DNA of 64,000 nucleotides from positions 214,083-278,082 of the forward strand of contig NZ_BMMM01000013.1 of assembly GCF_014645835.1 (NCBI RefSeq). Direction: 5' to 3'. Every line of letters begins with the position of its first letter. Position 1 is the stretch's first letter. Source of the DNA: Streptomyces albiflavescens (GTDB taxonomy: Bacteria > Actinomycetota > Actinomycetes > Streptomycetales > Streptomycetaceae). This document shows, one piece after another, positions 42,814 to 51,835 of this stretch. The notes under the pieces were generated by a model. It did no database searches. It saw only the letters and a program-made list of their open reading frames with translations, and had not been told where the DNA came from. The translations under genes were made by a program, and so were the position numbers.

Positions 42814-43722
42814 TCAGCCCGTTCGGGCGCGGAGGCGGCGCAACATGCGCGGGTCCTCGAAGCCGACGGAACGGGCGGCGGCGTCGATGGTCGCGCCGTG
42901 GTGGATCAGGTGTTGGGCGCGTTCGAGGCGGAGGGTCTGCTGGTAGCGCAGTGGGGTGAGTCCGGTGGCGCGGCTGAAGAGGCGGGTGAGGGTGCGTTCG
43001 CTGACGCCGACGGCCGAGGCCAGGGTGGGCAGGGGGAGTGGTTGGTCGAAGCGGGCGTCGATGAGGTCCTGGACGCGGTGCACGGTGTCGTCGAGGTGGG
43101 ACCGGTGCCGGAGCATCGCGCTGGACTGTGGCTCATGGCCGTTGCGGCGGGCGTAGACGACCATGTCACGGGCCACCTGGGCGGCGACGGCCGGTCCGTG
43201 CCGGGTCGCGACCAGGTGCAGAGCCAGATCGATGCCGCTGGCGATGCCGGCCGAGGTGATCACCCGGTCGTCCGCGGTGAAGAGGACGTCGCGGACGACC
43301 ACCGCCCCGGGGTGACGCAGGGCCAGCTCGTCCTGCACGTCGTGGTGCGTGGTGCAGTGGCGGCCGTCGAGCAGGCCTGCCTGGCCGAGCGCCTCCGCAC
43401 CGGCGCACACGCTCGCCACCGTCCCGCCCCTGGCGTGATGGTTCCGGAGGGCCTGCAGGGACGCGGCGCCGATGGCGGGACCGTCGGCCAGGGCGACCGT
43501 CCGCCAGCCGGGTACCACGATCAGATCCTCCGGTCCGAGGTCCGGCCAGTCGAGCCCGGCCGCCAGCGGCAGCCCTTGGGCGGAGGAGACCTGCGGCTGC
43601 TCGGCGACGTAGGTGAGCGTGTAGGGGTGCCCGAAGTCGGCGGTCGTGGAGAAGACCTGCGCGGGGCCGGCCAAGTCCAGCAAGTGGACTCCGGGCACCA
43701 GGAAGAAGACGATGTGACTCAC
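42814..43722 (-). CDS. GlxA-family transcriptional regulator (DJ-1/PfpI plus AraC HTH)
   Basis: A 302-residue regulator. The N-terminal DJ-1/PfpI-like domain (about 1-190) has FFLVPGVHLLDLAGPAQVF and a nucleophile-elbow Cys in VASVCAGAEALG. The C-terminal AraC domain has two helix-turn-helices: LPTLASAVGVSERTLTRLFS and HHGATIDAAARSVGFEDPRM. The GTG at 43722 starts at the domain boundary. It lies 10 bases after the isochorismatase-type gene and probably shares its transcript. Confidence 0.9.
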   Translation of the reverse strand: MSHIVFFLVPGVHLLDLAGPAQVFSTTADFGHPYTLTYVAEQPQVSSAQGLPLAAGLDWPDLGPEDLIVVPGWRTVALADGPAIGAASLQALRNHHARGGTVASVCAGAEALGQAGLLDGRHCTTHHDVQDELALRHPGAVVVRDVLFTADDRVITSAGIASGIDLALHLVATRHGPAVAAQVARDMVVYARRNGHEPQSSAMLRHRSHLDDTVHRVQDLIDARFDQPLPLPTLASAVGVSERTLTRLFSRATGLTPLRYQQTLRLERAQHLIHHGATIDAAARSVGFEDPRMLRRLRARTG

Positions 43723-43732
43723 AATTCGGTCA

Positions 43733-44332
43733 TCATGCCTGACGTTCTGCTGCGGCCTCGAGCTGGTCGACCGTGGCGATGGTGGCGAAGCGTCCGGCGA
43801 GGGCGTACTCGGTGCGCCTGATGACCTCTTCGGCAGGCAGCGTGCGGGGGTCGGCCAGTAGTTCGGCGACGCTCTGGTCGGCGGGAGCGTCGCGGTGCGG
43901 GATGGGATTGGTTGCGGTCGCGTCGATGACAAAGGTGACCTGGTAGCCGAGGTCGCCGGCGACGCGTGTGGTCGTCTCCACGCACTGCTCGGTGCGGATG
44001 CCGCAGACGGTGAGCTCGCGGATACCGCGCTCGGTGAGGAGTTGCTGCAGATTGGTGGTGGTGAAGGCGTTGTGTGAGGTCTTGTGGATCAGCGGCTCCC
44101 CGTCCACTCGCTCCAGCTCCTCCATCAGCCGGACATGGCCGAGGGCCGGGTCGAAGACATCGCCGGTGCCGGGCTCGGAGTGCAGTATCCACACCACCAG
44201 GTCCCCTGCTTGACGGGAGAGCCCGACCAGGCGGTTCACCTTGTCGGCGATCTTCAGGTCGGAGGTGGTCTCCCACAGCGGACGGGCGCGGAAGGACTCC
44301 TGGACATCGATGACGATCAGTGCTCGGGTCAT
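43733..44332 (-). CDS. Isochorismatase-family cysteine hydrolase
   Basis: A 199-residue hydrolase with the complete triad: Asp in ALIVIDVQESF, Lys in IHKTSHNAF and Cys in CGIRTEQCVET. The family includes nicotinamidases, N-carbamoyl hydrolases and isochorismatases; the substrate is not evident. Pairing with a GlxA-type regulator is common and suggests the hydrolase is its target. Confidence 0.88.
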   Translation of the reverse strand: MTRALIVIDVQESFRARPLWETTSDLKIADKVNRLVGLSRQAGDLVVWILHSEPGTGDVFDPALGHVRLMEELERVDGEPLIHKTSHNAFTTTNLQQLLTERGIRELTVCGIRTEQCVETTTRVAGDLGYQVTFVIDATATNPIPHRDAPADQSVAELLADPRTLPAEEVIRRTEYALAGRFATIATVDQLEAAAERQA

Positions 44333-44472
44333 GTCCCCAAGCCTGAGCCGCGCGGGCGGGGCGGCGACAGGCCGCATCGGGTCCAGCAGCGGACCGATCC
44401 GGTCATCAGCAAGTCAGGTGGTTGAGCAACCGAGTCAGGGCGGGGAACCGCCCGAGATCGGCAGGGGCGACG

Positions 44473-44600
44473 GATGAAGAGTCGGCTCCCGAAGTCGCCC
44501 GGCAGAGGCGGTTCAGCCGTGGCGTCCGGATGGGGCGATGAAGAGTCGGCTCCCGAAGCCGCCCGGCAGAGGCGGTTCAGCCGTGGCGTCCGGACGGGGC
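44473..44600. repeat. 64-base tandem duplication
   Basis: Copy one is 44473-44536 and copy two 44537-44600, beginning GATGAAGAGTCGGCTCCCGA. The copies differ at only two positions. It lies in the roughly 330-base gap (44333-44660) between the hydrolase start and the esterase end, which holds no supported gene. Confidence 0.95.
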
Positions 44601-44660
44601 GCGGTATCCGGCGGCACCCCTGCTCACCGACGACGGGGCGGCGGAGCAGGGGCAGGACCG

Positions 44661-46103
44661 TCAGGCGGGGCAGCCGGAGTCGGCGATCACGTAGTAGCCG
44701 GTGGAGGTCTCTTCGAGGGTGTGGGTGGTGAACGTGTTGTACAGGCCCATGTTCTGGTCGGAGCCGTTCGCGTAGGTGTAGCCGCCGCTCTGGTGGGCGC
44801 GGCCGGAGGCGACCTGGTTGTAGTTGTTGGCCCTGAAGCACTGTGGCTGGAAGCCGGTGGTGGTTGCCGACACGGCCGCCGAGGCGGCGCCGGCCCTGCC
44901 CGATGCGTCGACGGCGGCGACGGTGTAGCTGTATCCGGTGCCGGAGGCGAGTCCGGTGTCCGTGTACGAGGTGGAGGCCGTCGAGCCCGTCTTCGTACCG
45001 CCGCGGTAGACGTCGTACGACGCGGCGCCACTGACGGCGTTCCACGACAGCGAGGCGCTCGTGTCCGTGGTGCCGGTGACCTTCAGGCCGCTGGGCGCGG
45101 GCAGGCTGCCGGTGCCGCCGGAGGAGCCGTCCAGGCCCCAGAATTTCGCCGTGTAGTAGCTGGAGCAGATGTAGTTGAGGTAGTAGGTGCCGGTCGTGCC
45201 GCACTGGTCGGCCCCGGAGCCGGGGTTCACGGCGAGGCCGTGTGCCATGCCGGCGACGGTGAAGGTCTCGACGGCTGGGTTCCCGTCGGCGTCGTTGTAG
45301 ACGGCCTGGGTCGTCCCGCCGGTGAGTGTGGTGGTTGAGGACGGGGTCTGGCCGATGCCCCAGACGTTCGTCCACTGGTCGCGGGACTCGGTGGCGTTGG
45401 CCGGGTTGACGGTCGAGTCACCGGAACCCTGCCACACGGCCACCCGCGGCCAGGGACCGCTCCAGCCGCCCGACGCGCTGCGGACCAGGTCGCCCCACTG
45501 CTGCGGGGTCTTGCTCACCGGGTTGTACTCGCAGGTGAGTCCGCTGCTGAGATCGGTGGCGCAGCCGACCGGGATGCCGGAGTCGATGGACCCGCCCGCG
45601 AAGACATCGGGGTAGTCGGCGAGCATCACGGAAGTCATGGCGCCGCCGGCGGACAGCCCGGTGACGTACACGCGGGCGCGGTTGCTGGCGTACTGCGTCG
45701 TGGCGTAGTCGACCATCTGCTTGATGGACAGGGCCTCACCCTGGCCGCGGGTGTAGTCACCGGACTGGTACCAGTTGAAGCACGAGTTGGCGTTGTTGGC
45801 GCTGGAGGTCTGAGGGAAGACCAGCGCGAAGCCGTACGCGTCGGCGTACTTGGGCCAGCCGGAGTGACTGTAGTAGTCGCTCGCGCTCTGCGTGCAGCCG
45901 TGCAGTGCCACGACCACCGGAGCGCCGGACGGCAGGTTGTCGGGGACGTAGGTGTACATCGACAGGTTGCCGGGGTTGGAACCGAAGCCGGTCACCTGAG
46001 TGAGCGACGCCGCCGATGCGCTCTGCGGCACGGCGAACAGGGCGAGGAGCAGGGCCAGCAGCCCGGCCCAGCAGGAGAGACGGGTGCGGTCACGAACCGA
46101 CAT
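44661..46103 (-). CDS. Secreted PHB-depolymerase-family esterase with FN3 domain
   Basis: A 480-residue exported hydrolase. A Sec signal (LLALLLALFAVPQSASA) is followed by an esterase domain (about 40-330) with oxyanion segment ALHGCTQSASDY, nucleophile Ser in GLSAGGAMT and catalytic His in GMAHGLAV. A fibronectin III domain follows at about 345-430 (PSGLKVTGTTDTSASLSWNA). The C-terminal 55 residues form a small Cys-containing domain (CFRANNYNQ...DSGC). Related enzymes degrade short-chain polyhydroxyalkanoates or remove feruloyl/acetyl groups. GGGAGGAC precedes the ATG at 46103. Confidence 0.9.
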   Translation of the reverse strand: MSVRDRTRLSCWAGLLALLLALFAVPQSASAASLTQVTGFGSNPGNLSMYTYVPDNLPSGAPVVVALHGCTQSASDYYSHSGWPKYADAYGFALVFPQTSSANNANSCFNWYQSGDYTRGQGEALSIKQMVDYATTQYASNRARVYVTGLSAGGAMTSVMLADYPDVFAGGSIDSGIPVGCATDLSSGLTCEYNPVSKTPQQWGDLVRSASGGWSGPWPRVAVWQGSGDSTVNPANATESRDQWTNVWGIGQTPSSTTTLTGGTTQAVYNDADGNPAVETFTVAGMAHGLAVNPGSGADQCGTTGTYYLNYICSSYYTAKFWGLDGSSGGTGSLPAPSGLKVTGTTDTSASLSWNAVSGAASYDVYRGGTKTGSTASTSYTDTGLASGTGYSYTVAAVDASGRAGAASAAVSATTTGFQPQCFRANNYNQVASGRAHQSGGYTYANGSDQNMGLYNTFTTHTLEETSTGYYVIADSGCPA

Positions 46104-46623
46104 GCGGTCCTCCCGTGGTTGGGGGATCAGGGGCGACGCCGCCCCGGTCGTCCCCCGGAGCGGGCGGTCGGCTGCACCGTAGAACCGCAACGGCCGCCCG
46201 CCAGTGGGAGCGGACCACACTTCTCGATCACTACGGGTGTGGGCCCTCCCTACTACGGAGTGCGTCAACGTCAAGACAGCACACAGGAGTTGGCCAGGTG
46301 GGGATGCCGCGCATCATCCCTCCCGACAGACCACCCGTCAGGAGAATCGGCAGAGACGGACCCACGCATGCGAGCGCCCGCCCAACGAGGGGGCGGGGCA
46401 CAGCAGTGACCCGGCTCGGGACGCCGGTACGCGGCTGCCGATGTGGACGAGGCGCCGTGGGCGCCGTACTGCCGCAAGCCCGCCCGGCTGTACCGGAACG
46501 CCGGGCACCTCGGTATCCCAGTGGCAGACAAGCATGGCCAACACCTGGGTGCCGGACCCTCGCGACCTCAGGCGGTCCGCTCGCCCGCTAGCTTTCCAGG
46601 TGATCACACACCCTGGGGAGATC
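46104..46623. other. 520-base gap without a supported gene
   Basis: Upstream region of the esterase plus plus-strand DNA. Short open frames have no start signal or family that I can defend. I see no RNA gene. Confidence 0.35.
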
Positions 46624-46788
46624 ATGAAAATCGTCTGGCCGCTGCTCGCCCTCACCCTCGGCATCCTCGCCGTCCGTGCCGCCATCGCCGCCACCCGCGA
46701 AGCCGACGCCATCTCCGTCATCGGCCTGATCGCCATCAGCGTTCTCCTCGCCTGGGCGGCCATCGCAGCCTGGCGCCGCCGCGGTTGA
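46624..46788 (+). CDS. Small single-pass membrane protein
   Basis: A 54-residue peptide: KIVWPLLALTLGILAVRAAI, a short polar turn (ATREADA), then a second hydrophobic run (ISVIGLIAISVLLAWAAIAA) and a basic WRRRG tail. It has one or two helices. TGGGGAG lies just ahead of the ATG at 46624. No family recognised. Confidence 0.5.
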   Translation: MKIVWPLLALTLGILAVRAAIAATREADAISVIGLIAISVLLAWAAIAAWRRRG

Positions 46789-46817
46789 CATCGCACCACG
46801 ACGGGGGATGCGTTCGC

Positions 46818-46960
46818 CTGACCTCGGATGAGGTCCGCGAGCCGTTCGGCGGCGGCGATGGCCGGAGATTCGAGGTGGCGCGGGGCAACTCCCGAAGAAG
46901 ACCGAGGCGTCGGCGACCCACAGCCCGTCGACATCGGGCACGCGGCCGGTAATCGTTCTG
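46818..46960 (-). pseudogene. C-terminal fragment of a GMC oxidoreductase
   Basis: One minus-strand frame reads PDVDGLWVADASVFFGS and the next frame continues HLESPAIAAAERLADLIRGQ. Together these form the end of GMC flavoenzymes (..V.GLWVADASVFP....NP...I.A.A.R.AD.I). The frame break and missing remainder show a relic. Confidence 0.55.
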
Positions 46961-47094
46961 GAGTCCGCCGTGACGCTCGGCGGACCTGTGAACTGCTCAC
47001 CTCATGTGCACGTGCGGGTACACAGAGCACCAATAGCCATGAAATGTTCTGCTTTGGGTGTTGGGGACTTATTTGGGCGATGTTATATGGGGGC

Positions 47095-49761
47095 ATGCAC
47101 CAACTGATCGGACGCGTACGGTCCTGGCTTGGGCTACGCACCGTGGCGGGCCAGGTCTTCCTCCTTCAGGCCGTTGTCGTCCTGATCCTTGTGGTGGCGG
47201 CGGTCGCCGCCCTGCTGCTGCAGTCCAAGGCTGACGCCGTGCGTGAGGCCCGCAACCGCTCGCTGGCCGTTGCCACGGCCATCGCCGCCTCCCCCTCTGT
47301 GCGGCAGGCACTGTCCAGCCCGAATCCGACCGCCGCGCTTCAGCAGCAGGCCGAAGAAACCCGCAAGCGCTCCGCCGTGGACTTCGTCGTGATCATGAGC
47401 CCTACAGGCATCCGCTACACGCATCCGAACCGCGCAGAGATAGGCCGGCACTACATCGGCAGCATCGAGGCGGCGCAGCACGGCGGGATCGTCACCGAAA
47501 CGACCGCCGGTACGCTGGGCCCCTCGGTCCGGACCGTCGTTCCCGTCATCGCGGGTGACGGAAAGGTCGTCGGGCTGGTGGCCGCGGGCATCACAGTCAA
47601 ACGAGTGAGCGTCGCGGCCGACCGACAAGTGCCGCTCGTCCTGGCGGCGACCGGGGTGGTGCTTTCGGCGGCCACCGGGGGTACGGCATTGATCAGCAGG
47701 CGTCTGCGCCGCCAGACACACGGTCTCGGACCCGCGCAGATGACGCGCATGTACGAGCACCACGACGCTGTTCTGCACTCGGTACGGGAAGGTGTTCTCA
47801 TCGTCGATGCCCAGGGGTGTCTGCTCCTGGCCAATGACGAAGCCCGGCGCCTGCTCCAGCTGAGGACGGACGGGGAGGGCCGACCCATCCCGGAACTGGG
47901 ACTCGAGCGCAAAGCCGAGCAGCTCCTCGAGTCGGGCAGAGCGAGCACGGATGAGGTGATCGAGGTCGGCGACCGGCTCCTGGCCGTCAGCCAACGCCCC
48001 ATGGTGCAGCAGCCCGGACCGGGAGGCTGGGTGGCCACGCTGCGCGACACCACCGAACTCAGGGCCCTGATGGGTCGAGTGGAAGTGGTCCAGGAACGGC
48101 TCAAGCTGCTGTACGACGCAGGAATACGCATCGGCACCACCCTGGACGTGACGCACACCGCTCAGGAACTGGCGGAGTTCGCCGTGCCCAGGTTCGCCGA
48201 CTACGTCACCGTCGACCTGGTCGACGCCGTGGTGCGCGGGGAGGAAGCGAGTCAACTGAGTGCAGCGGAGCTACGTCGTGTCGCATTGCAAGGCATCCGG
48301 AAGGATGTGCCGCTCTACCCGCCCGGTGGCCTCATCAAATTCAACCCCTCCACACCACAGGGTTCCGGCTTCGACTCCGGGCAGATGGTGCTGGAGGCCG
48401 ACATGGGAGCCTTTTCCGGCTGGCAGGCTCAAGATCCCGACCGAGCTCGCAAATTGGTGGCATACGGCATCCACTCCATGATCGTCGCTCCGCTGCGAGC
48501 CCGCGGAGTGATTCTTGGCGTGGCAACCTTCTGGCGTTCGAAGGAGCCGACACCCTTTACTCGAGAAGACCTCTCGCTGGCAGAAGAGCTGGTCGCGCGT
48601 GCGGCGGTGAGCATCGACAACGCCCGTCGCTTCACCCGGGAACACACCATGGCGGTCACGCTGCAGCGCAGCCTTTTGCCGCACGCGCTCCCCGAGCAGA
48701 GCGCGGTTGACGTGGCCCACCGCTATCTTCCGGCAGAAGCAGGGCTCGGTGGTGTCGGCGGCGACTGGTTCGACGTCATACCTCTCCCCGGAGCCCGCGT
48801 CGCCATCGTGGTGGGCGATGTTGTGGGACACGGACTGCATGCCACCGCCACCATGGGTCAACTGCGCACCGCCGTCCACAACTTCTCCACGCTCGACTTG
48901 CCACCCGACGAACTGCTCTGGCATCTGGACGAGCTGGTCACCCGCATCGACCAGGATCGAGACGGCGACAGCGATACACCGACGCTCACGGGCGCCACCT
49001 GCCTGTACGCGGTCTACGACCCGGTCTCCCGCCTCTGCACCATGGCCAGCGCGGGCCACCTGGAACCCATCATCGTGCGCCCGGACGGTCACGCGGACCT
49101 GCCCCGAGTGCCGGTCGGCCCGCCCTTGGGGCTGGGAGGGCTGCCCTACGAAAAGACCGAGATACTTCTGCCCGAGAACAGCAGCATCGCGCTCTACACC
49201 GATGGTCTGATCGAGGACCGGCAGCGTGACATCGACGAAAGCATCGAGCGCCTGCGTCGTGCTCTCGGGCACGCCGGACGAACGCCGGACCAGATGTGCC
49301 AGGCGGCGATGGACGCCATGCTCCCCGCAGCGCCCCGGGACGACGTGGCCCTGATTGTCGCTCGTACCCGTCTGCTCGACGGCAAGCACACTGTGTCCTG
49401 GGCCGTACCGTCCGATCCCTCGGCCGTTGCCGGCGTCCGTGCCGCCGCCACCCAATGCCTGCTGGACTGGGGCTTGGAAGAGGAAGCGTTCACCGTGGAG
49501 TTGGTCCTCAGCGAGTTGGTCACCAATGCCATCCGGCACGCAACCGGCCCCATCGGCGTGCGCTTGATCCGCGACCGCAGCCTCATCTGCGAAGTCTCCG
49601 ACGGCAGCAGCGTATCGCCGCATCTGCGCCGAGCCACCACCATGGACGAAGGCGGCCGCGGCCTCTTTCTGGTGGCCCAGTTCGCCGACCGCTGGGGCAC
49701 GCGCTACACATCCGACGGAAAGGTCATCTGGACCGAACAACAGCTCAATGCGCAGCCATGA
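47095..49761 (+). CDS. Membrane sensor PP2C phosphatase (SpoIIE type) with Cache, PAS, GAF and HATPase domains
   Basis: An 888-residue signalling protein. TM1 (QVFLLQAVVVLILVVAAVAA), a Cache-like extracellular sensor (about 45-185) and TM2 come first. A PAS domain (about 215-325, SVREGVLIVDAQGCLLLAND) and a GAF domain (about 345-510) follow. The SpoIIE phosphatase (about 535-745) has GGDWFDVIPLPGARVAIVVG, GHGLHATA and LYTDGLIEDR. A C-terminal HATPase anti-sigma kinase-like domain has LSELVTNAIRHATG and GGRGLFLVAQ. Such proteins control anti-sigma-factor antagonists. Here phosphatase and kinase-like ATPase are in one chain. ATG at 47080 is an alternative start. Confidence 0.9.
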   Translation: MHQLIGRVRSWLGLRTVAGQVFLLQAVVVLILVVAAVAALLLQSKADAVREARNRSLAVATAIAASPSVRQALSSPNPTAALQQQAEETRKRSAVDFVVIMSPTGIRYTHPNRAEIGRHYIGSIEAAQHGGIVTETTAGTLGPSVRTVVPVIAGDGKVVGLVAAGITVKRVSVAADRQVPLVLAATGVVLSAATGGTALISRRLRRQTHGLGPAQMTRMYEHHDAVLHSVREGVLIVDAQGCLLLANDEARRLLQLRTDGEGRPIPELGLERKAEQLLESGRASTDEVIEVGDRLLAVSQRPMVQQPGPGGWVATLRDTTELRALMGRVEVVQERLKLLYDAGIRIGTTLDVTHTAQELAEFAVPRFADYVTVDLVDAVVRGEEASQLSAAELRRVALQGIRKDVPLYPPGGLIKFNPSTPQGSGFDSGQMVLEADMGAFSGWQAQDPDRARKLVAYGIHSMIVAPLRARGVILGVATFWRSKEPTPFTREDLSLAEELVARAAVSIDNARRFTREHTMAVTLQRSLLPHALPEQSAVDVAHRYLPAEAGLGGVGGDWFDVIPLPGARVAIVVGDVVGHGLHATATMGQLRTAVHNFSTLDLPPDELLWHLDELVTRIDQDRDGDSDTPTLTGATCLYAVYDPVSRLCTMASAGHLEPIIVRPDGHADLPRVPVGPPLGLGGLPYEKTEILLPENSSIALYTDGLIEDRQRDIDESIERLRRALGHAGRTPDQMCQAAMDAMLPAAPRDDVALIVARTRLLDGKHTVSWAVPSDPSAVAGVRAAATQCLLDWGLEEEAFTVELVLSELVTNAIRHATGPIGVRLIRDRSLICEVSDGSSVSPHLRRATTMDEGGRGLFLVAQFADRWGTRYTSDGKVIWTEQQLNAQP

Positions 49762-49915
49762 CTCACCAACCCGTCGCGCACAGTTCGCGTGCCCAGAGGC
49801 ATCGACGCCGACAGGTCGAAGGACGGTGCGGGATCCAGCAACGTGCTCGATCAAAGGTGGTACCGCGTGAATGACGGCCGCCCCAGCGCGCGCACCCGCT
49901 CACCGTGGGCTGCGG

Positions 49916-50494
49916 TCAGTGGCCACCGGAGGGACGGTCGCAGCCGGGGTGGTCGGGATAGCCGCCGAAGGCGTCCGCCTGGGTGGACTTGCGGTCCATC
50001 GTGCCCTCCACACACAGCGGGAAGGCATCGATGAGGAAGCCGACTCCGGTGGGACCGTCCTGATACGACCGCACTTTCCCCACGGCGTAGCCGAGGCCGG
50101 TGAGCGCGCTGCGGGTGCTCTCCGGGTCGAAGTCACCGCGCTCGCGCAGTGGTTCGAGGGCGCGCTGGACGCGCCCGACGGCCGCGAGCCCCTCGCAGCG
50201 GCGCTCCCCGTGCAGCGGGAAGGGGACCATGAAGCCGTGGTTCTCGGCGTAGTGGTCCGTGGGCGGCGCGGCCGGGACCGAGGTGACCGCGGTCGTCGGT
50301 GCCGCCGGCGTGGCGCTCTCGCCGGGGCACCGGAAGTCCACCGGCCTGCTCGGCGTAGCCGTCGGGGCCCGCGAGGGCCCGTCCGCCCCGGCGTCGTTTC
50401 CTGGCCGATGCGTTCCACAACCCGCCGCCAGCACGGCCAGCACCGCCATCGGCAGTATCCCGAGCCGGACCCGTGTCGTCCTGATCATTGTCAT
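49916..50494 (-). CDS. Lipoprotein of unknown function
   Basis: A 192-residue protein with a lipoprotein signal ending at Cys26 (AVLAAGC) and a Pro/Thr/Ala-rich linker. The mature domain of about 110 residues contains PFPLHGERRCEGLAAVGRVQ and FPLCVEGTMDRKS. Three further Cys could form disulfides. GGAGGATC precedes the ATG. Similar short lipoproteins are common in Streptomyces, without assigned role. Confidence 0.75.
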   Translation of the reverse strand: MTMIRTTRVRLGILPMAVLAVLAAGCGTHRPGNDAGADGPSRAPTATPSRPVDFRCPGESATPAAPTTAVTSVPAAPPTDHYAENHGFMVPFPLHGERRCEGLAAVGRVQRALEPLRERGDFDPESTRSALTGLGYAVGKVRSYQDGPTGVGFLIDAFPLCVEGTMDRKSTQADAFGGYPDHPGCDRPSGGH

Positions 50495-50537
50495 GCCCCG
50501 ATCCTCCCCGCGTCGCGGCGGAGCGTCATGAGTCCTC

Positions 50538-51755
50538 CTACTCAGCTACGGTCGGCGCGCCTTCCTCGCCGGCTGACGGCGTGACCGATGCACAGGGCGC
50601 GAACGGATGGAAGCGCGCGGGGGGATGGTCGATCGAGAGGTCGGGACGCCACGCGGTGAGGCACTGCGCGCTGGGGTCGAACAGGCCGTCCGGGAGTTGA
50701 TCCAGCGGGTAGAAACGCCAGTCGCTCACACTCTCGTCCGGCTGGTCCGAGGGCTCGCCCGCCCAACGGGTCACCAGGGCGACCACCGTCGTCCGAACGA
50801 CGTCGCCGACGTCGTCGAGCAGTGTTCCGAGCAGGACGACGTCCTCCTCACGGGCGGTACATCCAGTCTCCTCCTTGACCTCGCGCACCACGGCGCCGGC
50901 GTAGGACTCGCCGGGCTCGACCCTCCCTCCCGGGAGCTCTCTGGTCCCTCGGCGGTGCAGGCCGAGCAGCAGACCTCGCGGGCCGTGGAGGAGCGCGCCG
51001 ACCCCCAGTGCGTCGTTCGGCTCCGGGGGTCGGCTGGTGCGCGGCCGGCTCGTGATCCGAACGCGGCGCCGGGCGTGGAAGAGACGGCACGAGACGGGGT
51101 TGTCGTCCTCGGGGGCGTCGAGGGTCTCAATCCGGTCGACCACGAAGCCGTGCTCGCCAAGGAGGTCCTCCCACAATTGGGGGGTGAGCACCCACATGGA
51201 TACGGTCAGTGGGTCATCGCTGCCGGCGAGGTGCAGGTTCTCCGGCCGGACGGTGAGGGTCGGGGAAGGGCCGCGGCCGTTCAAGTCGGTGTGCAGGACG
51301 GAGAACACCAGGCGTCCGCCGGGCTTGAGCGCGGTGGTGAGGGCGGGGAGCAGGCGGCGGGGATCGATGTAGCCGAGGCCGTGGATGGAGTAGATCAGGT
51401 CGTACGGGTCGGCCCGCACGAGGTGGTCGGCGGCGTCGGCCAGATGAAGGGTGAGGCCGGGCAGATCGCCGTACCGGGCGAGGGCGCGTTCGTGCTGAGT
51501 GGGGGAGGAGTCGACGGCGTCGATGCGGGCGCCGTGCTCGCGGACGAGGAACGCGGCGTACTTGCCAAGGCCTGAGCCGAGGTCCAGAACTCGCTGCCCG
51601 CAGAGGTCGCCGAGGACTTCGGTGCCCGGGCCGGTGGGCCAGAAACCCCAGGCCAGGCGGTCGACCTCGGGTACGTGCGTGCCGCGCCGGAGGTGGTGCT
51701 CGCCGTACGCCGTCCATGCGCGGGAGTTCGTCGCTTCGGCGCCGATGCTGGTCAT
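50538..51755 (-). CDS. Methyltransferase-Nudix hydrolase fusion
   Basis: A 405-residue fusion. Residues about 1-225 are a class I methyltransferase (motif I VLDLGSGLGKYAAFL, acidic DAVDSS, LKPGGRLVFSVLH). Residues about 250-370 are a Nudix domain with a complete box: GRVEPGESYAGAVVREVKEE then TG, all metal-binding Glu present. It is the last gene of the peptide-kinase-exporter unit, separated from the exporter by 80 bases with a GC-rich hairpin. Possible roles are substrate methylation plus removal of a nucleotide-linked intermediate or by-product. Substrate unknown. Confidence 0.85.
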   Translation of the reverse strand: MTSIGAEATNSRAWTAYGEHHLRRGTHVPEVDRLAWGFWPTGPGTEVLGDLCGQRVLDLGSGLGKYAAFLVREHGARIDAVDSSPTQHERALARYGDLPGLTLHLADAADHLVRADPYDLIYSIHGLGYIDPRRLLPALTTALKPGGRLVFSVLHTDLNGRGPSPTLTVRPENLHLAGSDDPLTVSMWVLTPQLWEDLLGEHGFVVDRIETLDAPEDDNPVSCRLFHARRRVRITSRPRTSRPPEPNDALGVGALLHGPRGLLLGLHRRGTRELPGGRVEPGESYAGAVVREVKEETGCTAREEDVVLLGTLLDDVGDVVRTTVVALVTRWAGEPSDQPDESVSDWRFYPLDQLPDGLFDPSAQCLTAWRPDLSIDHPPARFHPFAPCASVTPSAGEEGAPTVAE

Positions 51756-51789
51756 GATGCTCCTGTGGGACGTCGGGAACGGGGGAGGG

Positions 51790-51817
51790 GCGGGGCCGCG
51801 CTGTGGTGCGGCCCCGC
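51790..51817 (-). terminator. GC-rich hairpin between the methyltransferase-Nudix and exporter genes
   Basis: GCGGGGCCGC (51790-51799) pairs with GCGGCCCCGC (51808-51817) over ten bases with an 8-base loop. No U-tract. It lies inside a minus-strand run of genes, upstream of the fusion gene and downstream of the exporter, so it could be an attenuator. Confidence 0.55.
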
Positions 51818-51835
51818 CTGCGGTTGGTGATCGAG

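Noticed and set aside
51790..51817. Hairpin as an operon boundary separating the methyltransferase-Nudix gene
   Set aside because: No U-tract, same gene direction, and only 80 bases between genes; an attenuator inside one operon is equally likely, so I did not split the unit.
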